64,000 bases of DNA from Plantago ovata (lineage: Eukaryota; Streptophyta; Magnoliopsida; Lamiales; Plantaginaceae), in the NCBI GenBank assembly GCA_028274465.1, contig CM051456.1:43956870-44020869 (forward strand), given 5' to 3'. The notes under the pieces were generated by a model. It worked only from the letters and a program-made list of their open reading frames with translations. It searched no databases and had not been told where the DNA came from. The position numbers and the translations under genes were made by a program. Below are positions 55,184 through 64,000 of the stretch, piece after piece. The number at the start of each line of letters is the position of its first letter. Within the stretch, counting starts at the first letter, position 1.

Positions 55184-56868
55184 GTTAGGAAACTTGTAAT
55201 TTTGATGAGCAATTAACCATGCTAAATTAAGAACAGTCCAGTAACTAGTACTCTTGAGGTCCATAGGATTTTAGAATTTTTAAAGGACATTGTAAAAGAG
55301 GAACGTTTGCTGATGACTTAGATAGGTGTTAGATAAGTTTTTATCCTTGTGGATGACGTACTTTAATTTCTGTGAAGAAATTAATTTATTGACACTTTAG
55401 CGTATGATGTATTTTATTTTCTGAAAAGAAAATATCTTATTGATGCTTAGCTTTGATGTAACTTATTTTCTGAAAAGAAAATGACCTATTGAAGCATTTG
55501 CTGAAGATGTATTTTGTTTATTATAAACAAATTATTGAAGCAAATAAGAAATCGGTCAGAATCTTGAAGACTTTTGAAGATCTGAAGACTTGAAGACTTG
55601 AAGACTTGAAGATTGCTGAAGACTGGTAAGGCACGTGTTGCTCAGAAAGTGAAATTTTCAGCAACAGCATTGCATAAGTGAAAATCTGAAAGACAGAGTA
55701 GGTTGTGCTTGCTGAAACTGAGAATAAACACTTGCTGATGAACATATGTGACCTCTTGCTGAATGTACGTGATTTTGCGCTCCATTGTTACTGTTTGAAT
55801 TCTATTCAAAGGTGCATTTAATGCAAAGCTTACATGCGAAGGACATAAAGACTAGAAGACAAACAAAGGTTGCTGCTGAAAGTACAAAAGCAAGATAGTG
55901 ACATGTTAAGGAACAAAAGCCTTAGGATTTGAAATTCAAACGGCTCCTTACTTGCACTATAAATAGAGGTCATCCGGCAAAGAGTTGAAGTGTGTCAACA
56001 ACGTGATCAAACTCTCACTTGTGCTTAAAATTCACAAACCTTCAAACACTCTTACTGCCATTGATCCGTTCCAAGACTTAAAGCTTGAAAAAGCTACTTG
56101 TGAAGAAGTAGAACAAACTCGGCTAAGAAATTAGTTAAGTGTTCTTTCTTTCGAACAAGAACAAGTCTTGACACCAGAAACAATCAAACTTGTTTACTGC
56201 AAAGTATTCCAAGTTGTGTTTCTTAGATTACTTGTTGTAACTGAAGAAGTTATAATTAAGTTATCTCACTCCAAAACTCTCTAACTGAAAATACACCCTC
56301 TCAGGCGTGATATTCAGGGGGAACTTAATCAAGCATAGTTTTGCTGATTAAAAGTACCAAATTTGGTGGAGAACAAGGTTGAGTTCTCTAGTTTAGGTTG
56401 GAGACAAAGCAAGTGTGCTTTGGTTTCTGTTGAATCGCTTTAGATAGGAGATTGTAAGGAACCTCAATCATATCTTAGTGGATTCAGTCCTAGAAAGGAC
56501 AAAGTGGATTAGTTGGGAGATTACGCCACTCTCAGATACCACTCTAAAAAGCGTTTGTGTGATTTACTTACTGCATTTAGCTTTCAGCAAATTTTATCTG
56601 TTTGTACACAGTCACTCACATCACTTGCTGAAACACTTTACTTGCTGAAAAAGCACTTATTGTTTCAAAGACTTCCGCTCTCTGATTTTAAGTATCAGCA
56701 AACCAAGCTACTGTAAAGTAACTTACGCCTGCTGAGAAAGTTAAGTATCAGCAATCTCATTACTGAAAAGTAATAAGTACTTGCTGAGAAAGTTTTAAAC
56801 GACAAAAGTTTGAAAAGACTATTCACCCCCCCCCTCTAGTCTTTTCTTGTTGTTTAAAGGGACCAACA
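55184..56868 (+). repeat. S1 3' LTR
   Basis: TGTTAGG...CCAACA, 1685 bp, with TATA box 55958-55967 and the hairpin array at about 55354-55544. Differences from the 5' LTR include a one-base change in an A run and a shorter C run near 56826-56834. Confidence 0.95.
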
Positions 56869-56873
56869 GAGAG

Positions 56874-57107
56874 ACTATCTTGTCTTGACATAAGTGCTTA
56901 TGTGGATGTGTATGAGTCAATCGAGGTATTCTTCAACCTATATTCATGCTTTGATTTATATGGTTATTGTACATATGTTTTTTGATAGATTCAGTAGATT
57001 AGTTCATTTTATTTGGCATGAGACTCCATTTTATGTGTTGCATTGTTTTTTGCATTAGAGTCTAGCTTAGATGCTTGAGGACAAGCAAAGGTTCGGTTTG
57101 TGGATTT
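56874..57107 (+). other. B 3' noncoding region, end, with polypurine tract
   Basis: Resumes B after the S1 TSD and ends GCTTG-AGGA-CAAGC, then GGTTCGGTTTGTGGATTT before the LTR. The polypurine tract carries a T in place of the usual second G block. Confidence 0.85.
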
Positions 57108-58420
57108 TGATGAATGTGTATTTTACACTTTCATTTGAGTCTTTTTCACCTATTTTAGCTATCCTCTATGTTAATTTAGCTATATTTTAGTGCATTTTAT
57201 TAGAATAGTGTCACGTTTCCCTTTATTTTTTATTTTACAGGTTTTGGTTGAAAAACGAGGATTTCAGGGCAATTATATTGAGGTTGACAAGGAATTGGTG
57301 TTCCAGAAGCCTATTTGGAGTATCTGAAGGTTTCCGGATGGGATTTGGAGTCTAGGGGTCGAATCTGAAGGTTGGAAGGCCACTAGAAGTCAGAAACCGA
57401 GTCCGAAAAGGGGAAGAAATCCAAAAACGCATCGAAAACGCAGAAATCCTGGATTTTTACTCCCGGGCGAATCGCCCGGGACGTGGGGCGAATCGCCCCA
57501 CACCAGGCGAATCGCCTGGTGTGTGGGGCCCTTCGCCCCACACAAATTTGAAGCCTATATATAGTTGCTCAGTTTTTTTTCAGAAATTCATACTTTTCCA
57601 GACCTATTCTCTCACCTTTCTCTGTAGTTTTAGGTAGGAACTTCCCAGAGCCTGTTCTGGGGGTTCGTAGCTTAGGATATACCTTTTCATAGCAGTTTGG
57701 TGCTTGTAAGATCGCGATTCTTCGGAGACTGACAACCTTCGGTAACATTGTATCTTACAGTTTTTCTACTATTTTTATATATCTTTCAACATGTTTTCTT
57801 CTATGATTTCTGTTGATTGCATGACAACTATGAGTAGCTAAACTTATCGTTGGTGGTAGTATGTGAATTCTTAGCGAAGGGTTGATAATCATGCTAATGG
57901 CTATATCGCGCATTATACTTTGTGTTATTGCTTTATTTCGTTTATCAGGCGCAACCTATATCTTCGTATATTGATTAATTATTATGCACAATTGGACCCT
58001 AGTCGACCTATGCATATCTATATCTTCGTAGTGTTGAATAATTACGGAACATAATTGGACAATAGTGTTTGACCTGTCAGTATCTATATCTTCGTAGTGT
58101 TTAATAATTACAACAGGACAATTGATTGATCAAATATCTCCATGCAAAACCGAGGAATTTACGCATGATTATTAACCCGTTATACTTTGAAGGACCATAC
58201 TATCACCAATCTCCATTATCTGTTAGAAAAACCTTTGCTATCCCGTCTGCTGTCTTTATATTCTAAATTAGATTTGATAAAGCTAGTTATAGTCCTTAGA
58301 GAACGACACTCGAGGTCATTCTACTGCTACACTACGGTTTTCGTTGTAGTTGTGAATTGCCTTTGGCTAAATAACAAATTTATTTGCTTGTAACTGAGTC
58401 TGACGAACTTCGTTGCATCA
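57108..58420 (+). repeat. B 3' LTR
   Basis: TGATGAATGTGTATT...GTTGCATCA, 1313 bp, with the TSD TGGGT after it. Confidence 0.95.
57461..57563 (+). promoter_or_regulatory. Four tandem hairpins followed by TATA box (B 3' LTR)
   Basis: CCCGGGCGAATCGCCCGGG inside a 10-bp stem (57461-57481), GTGGGGCGAATCGCCCCAC (57483-57501), CACCAGGCG/CGCCTGGTG (57501-57521) and GTGTGGGGC/GCCCCACAC (57521-57543), then CCTATATATAG at 57553-57563. Stems touch or share bases. Confidence 0.95.
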
Positions 58421-58425
58421 TGGGT

Positions 58426-59794
58426 CCCAATTTTGGGACCCACTTACAATTCGAAGGCAATTCAAACTCTAAGTAGATTTTGTCCATGTGCATATATTAA
58501 TTCTAAATTAATATATCCTTTCAAACCAAACCTCTATTATATTTCTAAAATATAATCTTTAATTGTATTTACATAAAATACAATTAATCAATGAATTCAA
58601 TTAATAATTCCAAATTATTAATTGAGCCACAAATAATTATAATTAATTCCAAATCAATTATAATCCATCAATCACAATTAATTCTAAATTAATTGCGATT
58701 CCATCTTCAATGATATTCGGATAAGCTGAATCACCACATAGGGTCTCATTGTATTAAGCAAGTGCTACACTAGGCAACATGGAATTCCTAGACAGTTCCA
58801 TTTGCAATATTAATACATGAGGACGTTTGAGAGGTTTCTCAAAGCAAACCCTTTCGTTGTGAAGTCTGTTGCGCTCAACGCGGATGGTAACGTCCCTTCA
58901 TCTGAATGACTCGAATGCATCTAGGATCGATGATGTGTCTATCTCAATGATACATCCACGGGCGTCTTCAGTGAGTTACTTGGTGAATCCAATATCTATT
59001 ATGACTATCATAATAATATTGATACGCTGGCCAGCAGTTTAACCAATCACAACTATGAACGACTATGAGCAGTGCTCTCCTGTGCTACACTTGAGAGATG
59101 AATCCTTCACAGAATCACTTATCACCCCCATTTGTATGTAGCCATAATCCTGGACCGTGTCTTGGGTCAACTGCTTATTCAGAGCTGACATCGACGGGTC
59201 CACCAAGGATATGGGGAAACAAATGTGATGATAAAGTCCTGTAAGTCCAAAGGACGACTGGCATCACTTCGACAACTTTCCTATTCCCATAGACACTTCG
59301 GTGTAGAGTATAGATCGATGGGAGTTTCCGGTGGGTACTTCCATTGTTCGGTAATCACCCTTCGAACAACTATGCGGAGTTATGAGAACGTTTCTAGATT
59401 GTCTAACAATCCGTTCCGTGGCCGTGGAATCGGCTCACACTTGCTCTAACAAGTATAACCTCCACGCATACTAGTCTCACCTGGTTCATTCAGACCCCTA
59501 CATCCGTGATGAACCTCGACTAGGGAGAGTTTGGGATAGATGATAACTCACATAGCTCCCACTATATGTGTGATCGGTCATCTATCCGAGGGGACATGTT
59601 TGATATCAATACAGACATGAATAGAGATATGACATGATGTATGCCTGGTGTAATATAAATATGAAAGCGACACTCAATAGTCAAACAAACAAACATATAT
59701 TATATTATGTTGACCTGTGTAATAGTACATATATGCCCTTAATAAGGGTTGTATGCCCTTAATAAAGACTGTCTCTAGGACATATACACTATCA
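58426..59794 (-). repeat. Angela-type 3' LTR, proximal part
   Basis: Continues from 40044. On the minus strand the LTR begins TGATAGTGTATATGTCC at 59794, right after the polypurine tract CCAAGTGGGAGAT (59795-59807). Total LTR length is about 2080 bp. Open frames inside it (for example 59225-59449) have no family resemblance. Confidence 0.85.
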
Positions 59795-59924
59795 ATCTCC
59801 CACTTGGACTAGAGCCAGTCACCTTTATGCTTAATGCCTAGATTAACATAATGTCTTAAGTGGGCATCCACTGATAAGACCTTGGTGAACGGATCTGCCA
59901 CGTTGTCCGTGGTTGAGACACGTT

Positions 59925-60772
59925 CTATACTAACTTCTCCTCTACCAATAGTCTCACGTATAACGTGATACTTTCTAAGTACATGTTTGTAGATCTAGGC
60001 TCCTTGGCTTGAGCGACGGTGCCCGTATAGTCACAATAAATCGTTATTGGACTTGGAGCAGGAACAACCCTCAATTCCTTCAAGAACTCTGAAATCCAGA
60101 CAGCTTGTTTCGATGCTTCTGATGCAGCAATGTACTCGGCTTCTGTGGCTGAGTCAGCAATCGTGGCTTGCTTAGAACTCTTCCAACAGATAGCTCCTCC
60201 GTTCAATTTGAATACGCATCCTGTCTGTGACTTAAAGTCATCAAGATCTGATTCAAATCCAGCGTCGACATAACCAGACATCTTTAATTGTGGTTCTCCA
60301 CCAAACACCAAGAAAATTTCCTTAGTCCGTCGAAGGTACTTAAGAATGTTCATTGAGGTACTCCTGGATTCTGTTGGTGTCGACAAGTGACACTAAGCGC
60401 ATATGCCACATCTGGCCTTGTGCAATTCATTGCATACATAATAGACCCTATTGCCGAAGCATAGGGCACACGACTCATTGCCTTTCTTTCTTCATCAGTT
60501 TTAGGACTATCCTTAACTGATAGCACGATCCCATGCCTAGCTGGGAGAAAGTCTCTCTTTGAGTCGTCCATCTTATAACGCTTTAGTATTTTGTCGATGT
60601 AGGTGGACTGTGTCAATCCTAACATCCTCTTGGACCTATCTCTATAGATCTTTATCCCTAGGATGTAGTTCGCTTCACCCAAGTTCTTCATTAAGAAGGT
60701 ACTTGATAACCAAACTTTAGTCTCTTCTAGCATAGAGACATTGTTTCCCTTGATCAAAATGTCATCAACTTA
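59925..60772 (-). pseudogene. Angela-type RT end and RNase H, broken
   Basis: Two minus-strand frames. 60757-60350 begins just after the nonsense codon in the YVDD box and has KNLGEANYILGIKIYRDRSK, YASAIGSIMYAMNCTRPDV. After a frameshift near 60365, 60386-59925 gives LKYLRRTKEIFLVFGG, the RNase H motifs GYVDAGFESD, CWKSSKQATIADSATEAEY and YCD, then a further break near 59985 inside KEPRS. The stop at 60770-60772 replaces the Tyr of YVDD. Confidence 0.9.
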
Positions 60773-61813
60773 AATGATCATGAAAACGACTCCCTTGTCG
60801 CTGTGCCTAGTGTAGACACAGGGATCTTCTACGCTTCTAACGAAGTCAAACGATTTGACAGCTTCGTCAAAGCGGATATTCCAGCTCCTAGACGCTTGCT
60901 TTAGCCCATAGATGGATCTCTGTAATTTGCATACAACAGTTGGTCTGATTTTACTAATAAAATCTTCCGGCTGTACCATATAGACCTCTTCCTCAAGGTT
61001 GCCATTGAGGAAGGCAGTCTTTACATCAATCTGCCAGATCTCATAAACATAGTAGTCAGCTATCGCAAGTAGAATTCGAATAGACTTCAACTTTGCTACC
61101 GGTGAAAAGGTTTCATCGTAATCGATGCCATACCTTTATGTGTAGCCCTTCGCCACAAGTCTAGCCTTGTGCGTTTGTACCTTGCCATCGGCATCTATAT
61201 TTCGTTTAAAAACCCATTTGCACCCAATAGGTCTAACCCCTTCGGGCAAGTCTACCAAGCTCCAAACTTTGTTTAGGTACATGGAGTCTATTTCCAATTC
61301 CATGGACTCTTGCCATCTGTCTGAGTCAATATCATTTATTGCCTCTTTGTAGGTCTCGTGGTCTTCCCGATCTGATAAGCCAACATCAAGTTCACTGATG
61401 TCTTCTATCATAAGGCTTTGCTTCTGAGGTCCTTTTGGGATCCTCTTCGACCTACGGAGCTCGACTGGTGCTTCTGTCGGCGTTTCTGGTGCTTTTCTTT
61501 TCTGGCTTCGTGTAACACGAACATTATCAGTGGGCACTGATGCAGCTGGTCACGTGCTACGACCCTGTTCCCTAGCGGGAGGCTGCTCTTGTGCAACTTG
61601 TTGCACATGTTGATTGACAACGAGTTCTATTGGTGTGGTTTCAACTGTTGATCTAATCACAGGACTCCCACTGACTATGACATGCCTAGCAAGTGTCATA
61701 TCATTACCCTTTTCTTCTTCGAAAGCTCCCACTGAACTTGAGTCCAAATCAGAAGATTTAGAGAACTCATGTTCGCGCGTGTCAAAGTCTTGAATTTCTT
61801 CAAGTTCAATCAT
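60770..61813 (-). pseudogene. Angela-type integrase-RT linker and RT N-terminal half
   Basis: Frames 61813-61550 (acidic linker), 61537-61136 (RRSKRIPKGPQ, then WQESMELEIDSMYLNKVWSL, KTHKARLVAKGYT-like RT start) and 61090-60770 (QIDVKTAFLNGNLEEEVYMV, CKLQRSIYGLKQASRSWNIR). Stops near 61548 and 61136 and the one in YVDD interrupt it. Confidence 0.9.
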
Positions 61814-61814
61814 A

Positions 61815-63047
61815 TCATCTAACTTCTCTTCTTCGAGGTATTCTGCTTCTAAAAACTTGACGTTTCAAGATACTATCACCTTGTGCTTCAGCATGATAGA
61901 ATTCATAGTCTCTCGTCTGACGAGGATAGCCTATGAAATAAACTTTGACACCCTTGGCATCTAACTTATCAGTGAGCAACAATTTGACTATCGCAGGACA
62001 GCCCGAAGGTCTAAGATAGCCCAATGAGGGCTTCTTTCCTTTCCATAACTCATAAGGAGTTTTCTCCACTGATTTAGATGGTACACGGTTCAGAATGTAG
62101 ACAGCAGTTTGTAGCGCATATCCCCATAGATATTTTGGAAGAGTCGAGAATCCAATCATTGATCTCACCATGTCTAGCAGGGTTCGATTCCATCTCTCAG
62201 ACACACCATTTAATTGTGGTGTTCCAGGACGGGTCCATTGCGATTGAATTCCATTCTCCTTCAAGTAGTCGATAAATTCTTCACTAAGGTATTCACCTCC
62301 TCGATCTGATCGAAGAGTGACTATCCTTAGGTTCAATTCATTCTCGACCTCATTCCTAAACTCCTTGAATTTCCCAAAGGTCTCAGATTTATTCTTCATA
62401 AGATAAATATATCCATACCTTGAGAAATCGTCAGTAAAGGTAACAAAGTAAGAATAACCTCCACGTGCTTGGACTTTAAAAGGTCCACATACATCGGTAT
62501 GTATGAGCTCTAAGCAGCGAGTGGCACGAACACCTTGTACAACAAAGGGTTTGTTCGTCATCTTACCCTTAACACATGATTCGCACGTACCATATGATTC
62601 GAAATCAAATGGTTCTAAGTAGTCCAACTTCCTTAGTCTTTGAATCCGTGTTTCATTGATATGGCCTAGCCGACAATGCCATAGATAAGATGGATTATTC
62701 TTCCTGCTTGAAGACGGTTGTTTGTTATGTATTTGAAATAAAGGTAGACTACTTTGCAAAATATATAAACCATTCACTAAGTGAGCTTTTCCATAATACT
62801 GGTCATTTAACAAAAAATAACAAGTATTATTAGCAAATCGAAAGGAAAAATCCAAATTGTCCAACAATGGAATGGAAATAATATTTCTAACAATGGATGG
62901 AACAAAATAAACGTTATCAAGTTCTAAACATTGTCCTGAAGGTAAATCTATCTTGCAGCGTCCAACGCGTTTGGCTTCAACTGGATTGCCGTTCCCAACA
63001 TGCAAGTCGATTTCACCTTGCTTGACTAGCATGTGTTCAATTAGCCA
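61815..63047 (-). pseudogene. Angela-type protease end and integrase
   Basis: 405 residues from about 63032. After [12 protein letters not shown] comes the zinc domain ([20 protein letters not shown]), then the catalytic core with Asp in IHTDVCGPF, Asp in [10 protein letters not shown] and Glu in [11 protein letters not shown]. The C-terminus has [19 protein letters not shown]. It is separated from gag by a single TAG (63048-63050) in the same frame, so gag and pol were one frame. Confidence 0.95.
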
Positions 63048-63884
63048 CTACACATCATTACAAATGTGTGAGCCACAAGCTGTATCTAATACCCAACCAT
63101 TGGAGTCAAAAGTAGTCATGTTCATTTCAATAACAAACATACCTGAGCTAGAAGCCGATGGCTCCATAGCTTGATCTGCCCTCAGCTGAGGACAATCCTT
63201 CTTCCAATGGCCCTTGAGTTTGCAATAGAGACAAATCTCCATCCTAAGTCGAAACTTAGCCATCTTACGATTGCGTGCATTCTTGCCACCCTTGTTCCCT
63301 TTGGGTCTACGATTGACCCTTAGAAACTCGTTGGCAATAGGTCTCTCAGCAATCGACTCTGTTGCTGTCCCGACTTCGGGATTCTGAATAGATTGCAACT
63401 CCACGATCAAGATAATGGAAGCCTTAGCTTCTAGCTCCAAGCCATATCCAACAAGTTGAAAGAGAAAATCAATCAATGACTTGACTTGTTCAGGCGACAG
63501 CTCTTCTGTCTCAAGTCTTTGGATAAGCATGATCTTGATAGATTCGAACCCTTCACACATCCTTGGAGTATCCAAGAATGAGGAGAGATATCTCACAATC
63601 TCATATGGTTCCTTGTCTCGACATGGTCCAACTATATTTCCAGACATAGCATTCAACAACAAATTCTTCACAAACTCGGCCCTTTCCACTGACATCTCAT
63701 AATAGCAATCATAGGTTGCAGTAGTCAACTTAGTGGGAGGTGGAGGGATAGGTTCGTCTAACACATACTCGACCTCGTTGTGCCATAGCACCCTTCGTAC
63801 CTCATGGATCCAATCCACGTAGTTTGGTCCTGTTAGGTTTTGCAACTCCAAGTTGGCAATGAGCTCGGAGGACGGTATAGCCAT
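63048..63884 (-). pseudogene. Angela-type gag and protease start
   Basis: ATG at 63884 (MAIPSSELIANLELQ) is chosen over the longer frame since it matches the usual gag start of this branch. Gag core LTGPNYVDWIHEVRRVLWHN, knuckle CLYCKLKGHWKKDCP (CX2CX4HX4C), then the protease region WVLDTACGSHIC, in which Ala stands after Asp-Thr where many relatives have Gly. The frame ends at an in-frame TAG where the related sequence expects Gln (CAG). Confidence 0.9.
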
Positions 63885-64000
63885 TTCTGTTTTCCTAAGG
63901 AGAAGTAATATAGAACGAAAATAATAAATCAACTATTGAAATACTATTTCTAAATACACAGTCAACATAACTAAACAACAAGGTCCTTTAGCTGTTTAGG
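63885..64000 (-). other. Angela-type 5' leader, cut by window edge
   Basis: AT-rich, no frame. The PBS and 5' LTR would lie beyond 64000. Confidence 0.6.

Larger units (their letters stand above)
44161..56868 (+). mobile_element. S1: full-length SIRE-type Ty1/copia element with TSD GAGAG
   Basis: LTRs 44161-45847 and 55184-56868, GAGAG at 44156-44160 and 56869-56873, initiator-Met PBS, gag, pol in the copia order (protease-integrase-RT-RNase H), ORF-X after pol, and a polypurine tract. The LTRs differ at about a dozen sites counted by eye (under 1 percent), so this is the youngest dated insertion here. At a substitution rate near 1.3e-8 per site per year that is a few hundred thousand years. 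Despite this, gag, pol and ORF-X carry several breaks. Confidence 0.95.
40045..58420 (+). mobile_element. B: gag-only Athila-type element with TSD TGGGT, split by S1
   Basis: TGGGT at 40040-40044 and 58421-58425 sets exact borders. Without S1 it is about 5.7 kb: LTRs of 1312 and 1313 bp, a PBS, one gag, and a 3' noncoding region. No protease or pol. The LTRs differ at roughly 34 sites counted by eye (about 2.6 percent), which fits being older than S1 inside it. It belongs with gag-only non-autonomous LTR elements such as those called TR-GAG. Confidence 0.95.
39334..64000 (-). mobile_element. Angela-type Ty1/copia element, minus strand, partial
   Basis: 3' LTR at 39334-40044 plus 58426-59794 (split by the B element), then polypurine tract, pol and gag reading leftwards, with the 5' leader running off the right edge. 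Gag and pol motifs, and the order integrase-RT-RNase H, are those of copia elements of the Tork/Angela branch. It inserted into the 3' LTR of S2. Three or more nonsense or frameshift changes show it is dead. Confidence 0.9.

Noticed and set aside
59225..59449. 74-residue plus-strand frame
   Set aside because: It lies antisense in the Angela LTR, with no motif or coding context.

Overview
The window is nuclear DNA from a flowering plant, most likely a eudicot, and almost every base can be assigned to LTR retrotransposons nested inside one another. I see no host gene, rRNA gene or intact tRNA gene. The layout (old, decayed copies split by younger ones with intact target-site duplications, TSDs) is typical of pericentromeric or other repeat-rich heterochromatin. 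I cannot name the species.

Four element groups are present. (1) Ty3/gypsy elements of the Athila type, with primer-binding sites (PBS) matching the 3' end of tRNA-Asp. I call their LTR families A (LTR begins TGATGAACGTATTTTTGACG), B (begins TGATGAATGTGTATTTTACA) and B2 (begins TGATGACAGTGTTTTTTACA). (2) Ty1/copia elements of the SIRE type (S1, S2, S3) with initiator-Met PBS and a long unrecognised reading frame after pol, here called ORF-X. (3) A Ty1/copia element of the Angela type on the minus strand. (4) A minus-strand element with a 2.7 kb LTR (T1), possibly Tekay/Del-like.

Layout, left to right: 1-168 start of a minus-strand A LTR, inserted in a B2 element (169-5203, gag remnant only). 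B2 lies in T1 (5204-8827, minus), T1 lies in the gag of a minus-strand pol-less A element (8828-11892), and that element lies in the gag of S3 (11893-13437 and 23732-24422, minus). The S3 LTR is split by the only autonomous-type Athila element, A1 (13438-23726, TSD GAATC, gag-pol broken by frameshifts). After a short unplaced fragment (24423-24950) comes a related gag (24951-25481 and 33444-34112), split by a second pol-less A element (25482-33443) that itself holds a solo B LTR (26486-27798, TSD ACATG). Then S2 (34113-39333), split by a solo minus-strand A LTR (36867-38269, TSD GCTCT). The S2 3' LTR is cut by the Angela element (39334 to beyond the window). The Angela 3' LTR is cut by a gag-only B element (40045-58420, TSD TGGGT). 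The B element is cut by the full-length S1 (44161-56868, TSD GAGAG), which carries a 100-N assembly gap.

None of the coding regions is intact. The pol-less A and B elements probably depended on enzymes from an autonomous relative of A1. They share about 1.2 kb of 3' noncoding sequence with A1 although their LTRs and gag differ.

The most unusual content is structural. Athila LTRs carry tandem arrays of short perfect hairpins whose arms change while pairing is kept, in the B families ending about 10 bp upstream of the TATA box. The same kind of hairpins recurs after pol and inside gag. A second repeated unit couples a hairpin to a polypurine tract. The SIRE elements have their own hairpin tandem array and are saturated with the word TGCTGA/TCAGCA in both LTR and coding sequence. 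These patterns, and the spliced-looking ORF-X, are the best candidates for something undescribed.
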